Assembly (NCBI GenBank): GCA_002684375.1
Contig: NYVC01000073.1
Span: 14,386-19,989 of the forward strand
Source: Marinovum sp.
GTDB taxonomy: Bacteria; Pseudomonadota; Alphaproteobacteria; Rhodobacterales; Rhodobacteraceae
DNA length: 5,604 nucleotides
Direction of reading: 5' to 3'
In this document: positions 5,225 through 5,604 of the stretch, piece after piece
Layout of the letters: every line of letters begins with the position of its first letter
Numbering within the stretch: position 1 is the stretch's first letter
Notes under the pieces: generated by a model
Databases searched by the model: none
The model's input: only the letters and a program-made list of their open reading frames with translations
What the model was told of the DNA's origin: nothing
Position numbers and translations under genes: made by a program

Positions 5225-5560
5225 ATGAACTGGACGACATTTCTAAACGATACAATGCAGCGCATGGGCAAGCTGCAAAAAGAAGCACCCGAAACTTTCG
5301 CCGGGTTTAACCTCATGGGAAAAGCTGCAAAAAAGAACGGCGCCTTGGATGAGAAAACCAAAGAGCTGATTGCGCTTGGGATTGCCATTTCCACACGCTG
5401 TGAAAGCTGCATCGGATTTCATGTCAAATCATTGGTCCGGTTGGAAACGACCCGCGAGGAGTTCTGTGAAGCCTTGGAAATGATCGCCTTTATGGGCGGC
5501 GGCCCCTCAATCGCTTTTGGCGCAAAGGCACTTGAAGCCTACGATGAGTTCACCGCCTGA
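5225..5560 (+). CDS. AhpD-like carboxymuconolactone decarboxylase family protein
   Basis: A 111-residue all-helical protein of the AhpD/carboxymuconolactone decarboxylase family, normal in length for the short AhpD-like branch, which forms oligomers in the cytosol and acts in thiol-based peroxide defence. The redox motif is C59-E-S-C62 with His66 four residues after the second Cys. Glu47, twelve residues before C59, matches the catalytic Glu118 of mycobacterial AhpD (Cys130, Cys133, His137). The partner of its His132 is Ser61 here. The CxxC marks it as a disulfide reductase or peroxidase type and not a true decarboxylase, which lacks the Cys pair. ATG 5225 is preceded by GAAAGG (5213-5218) at good spacing. 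It stands alone on the plus strand, with no peroxiredoxin or lipoamide enzyme nearby in the window, so its partner is unknown. Confidence 0.9.
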   Translation: MNWTTFLNDTMQRMGKLQKEAPETFAGFNLMGKAAKKNGALDEKTKELIALGIAISTRCESCIGFHVKSLVRLETTREEFCEALEMIAFMGGGPSIAFGAKALEAYDEFTA

Positions 5561-5585
5561 GATCAAGTCAGCCGCAGCAGATCTC
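5559..5585 (+). terminator. Weak hairpin overlapping the stop of the AhpD-like gene
   Basis: GAGATC (5559-5564) and GATCTC (5580-5585) form perfect 6-bp arms around a 15-base loop, starting inside the stop codon of the AhpD-like gene. The stem is short, the loop long and there is no T run after it, so it is at best a poor terminator. The 19 bases from there to the window end show nothing else. Confidence 0.2.
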
Positions 5586-5604
5586 TAGTGCGTCGGAACC
5601 GTAT

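Noticed and set aside
5062..5412. Minus-strand frame of 116 codons
   Set aside because: It is mostly antisense to the AhpD-like gene, has no ribosome binding site and shows no recognisable motif.

Overview
The window looks like a stretch of an alphaproteobacterial chromosome, most probably from the Rhodobacterales (Roseobacter group). This rests on the style of the adenine deaminase and iron-dependent alcohol dehydrogenase proteins and on moderate GC in the genes with AT-richer spacers. It is inference from recognition, not from a database search.

Layout: four genes lie on the minus strand and one on the plus strand. From right to left on the minus strand they are a class II aldolase (3715-4380), a ten-helix transporter of the bile acid:sodium symporter (BASS) type (2259-3203), an iron-containing alcohol dehydrogenase (978-2111) and the N-terminal quarter of an adenine deaminase (1-446, running off the left edge). 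A small AhpD/carboxymuconolactone-decarboxylase-like thiol protein (5225-5560) is on the plus strand, divergent from the aldolase.

Only the transporter and the dehydrogenase are close enough (147 nt) to be a likely operon. With the aldolase they could form a small catabolic set: import of an organic acid or alcohol, aldol cleavage, and oxidation or reduction of an aldehyde or alcohol. No substrate can be read from the sequence. The adenine deaminase (purine salvage) and the AhpD-like protein (thiol redox) look unrelated.

About 37% of the window (some 2.08 kb of 5.6 kb) holds no convincing intact gene: 447-977, 3204-3714 and 4381-5224 are large spacers. Two hold what look like gene remnants. 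One is a short two-helix membrane ORF cut by a stop upstream of the adenine deaminase. The other is a C-terminus-like reading frame whose stop abuts the aldolase ribosome binding site. Several short dyads suggest operators, notably a 6-8-6 dyad touching the dehydrogenase ribosome binding site. I found no tRNA, rRNA, CRISPR array, complete insertion sequence or convincing new multi-gene system. The most useful leads are the two relics and the operator-like dyads.
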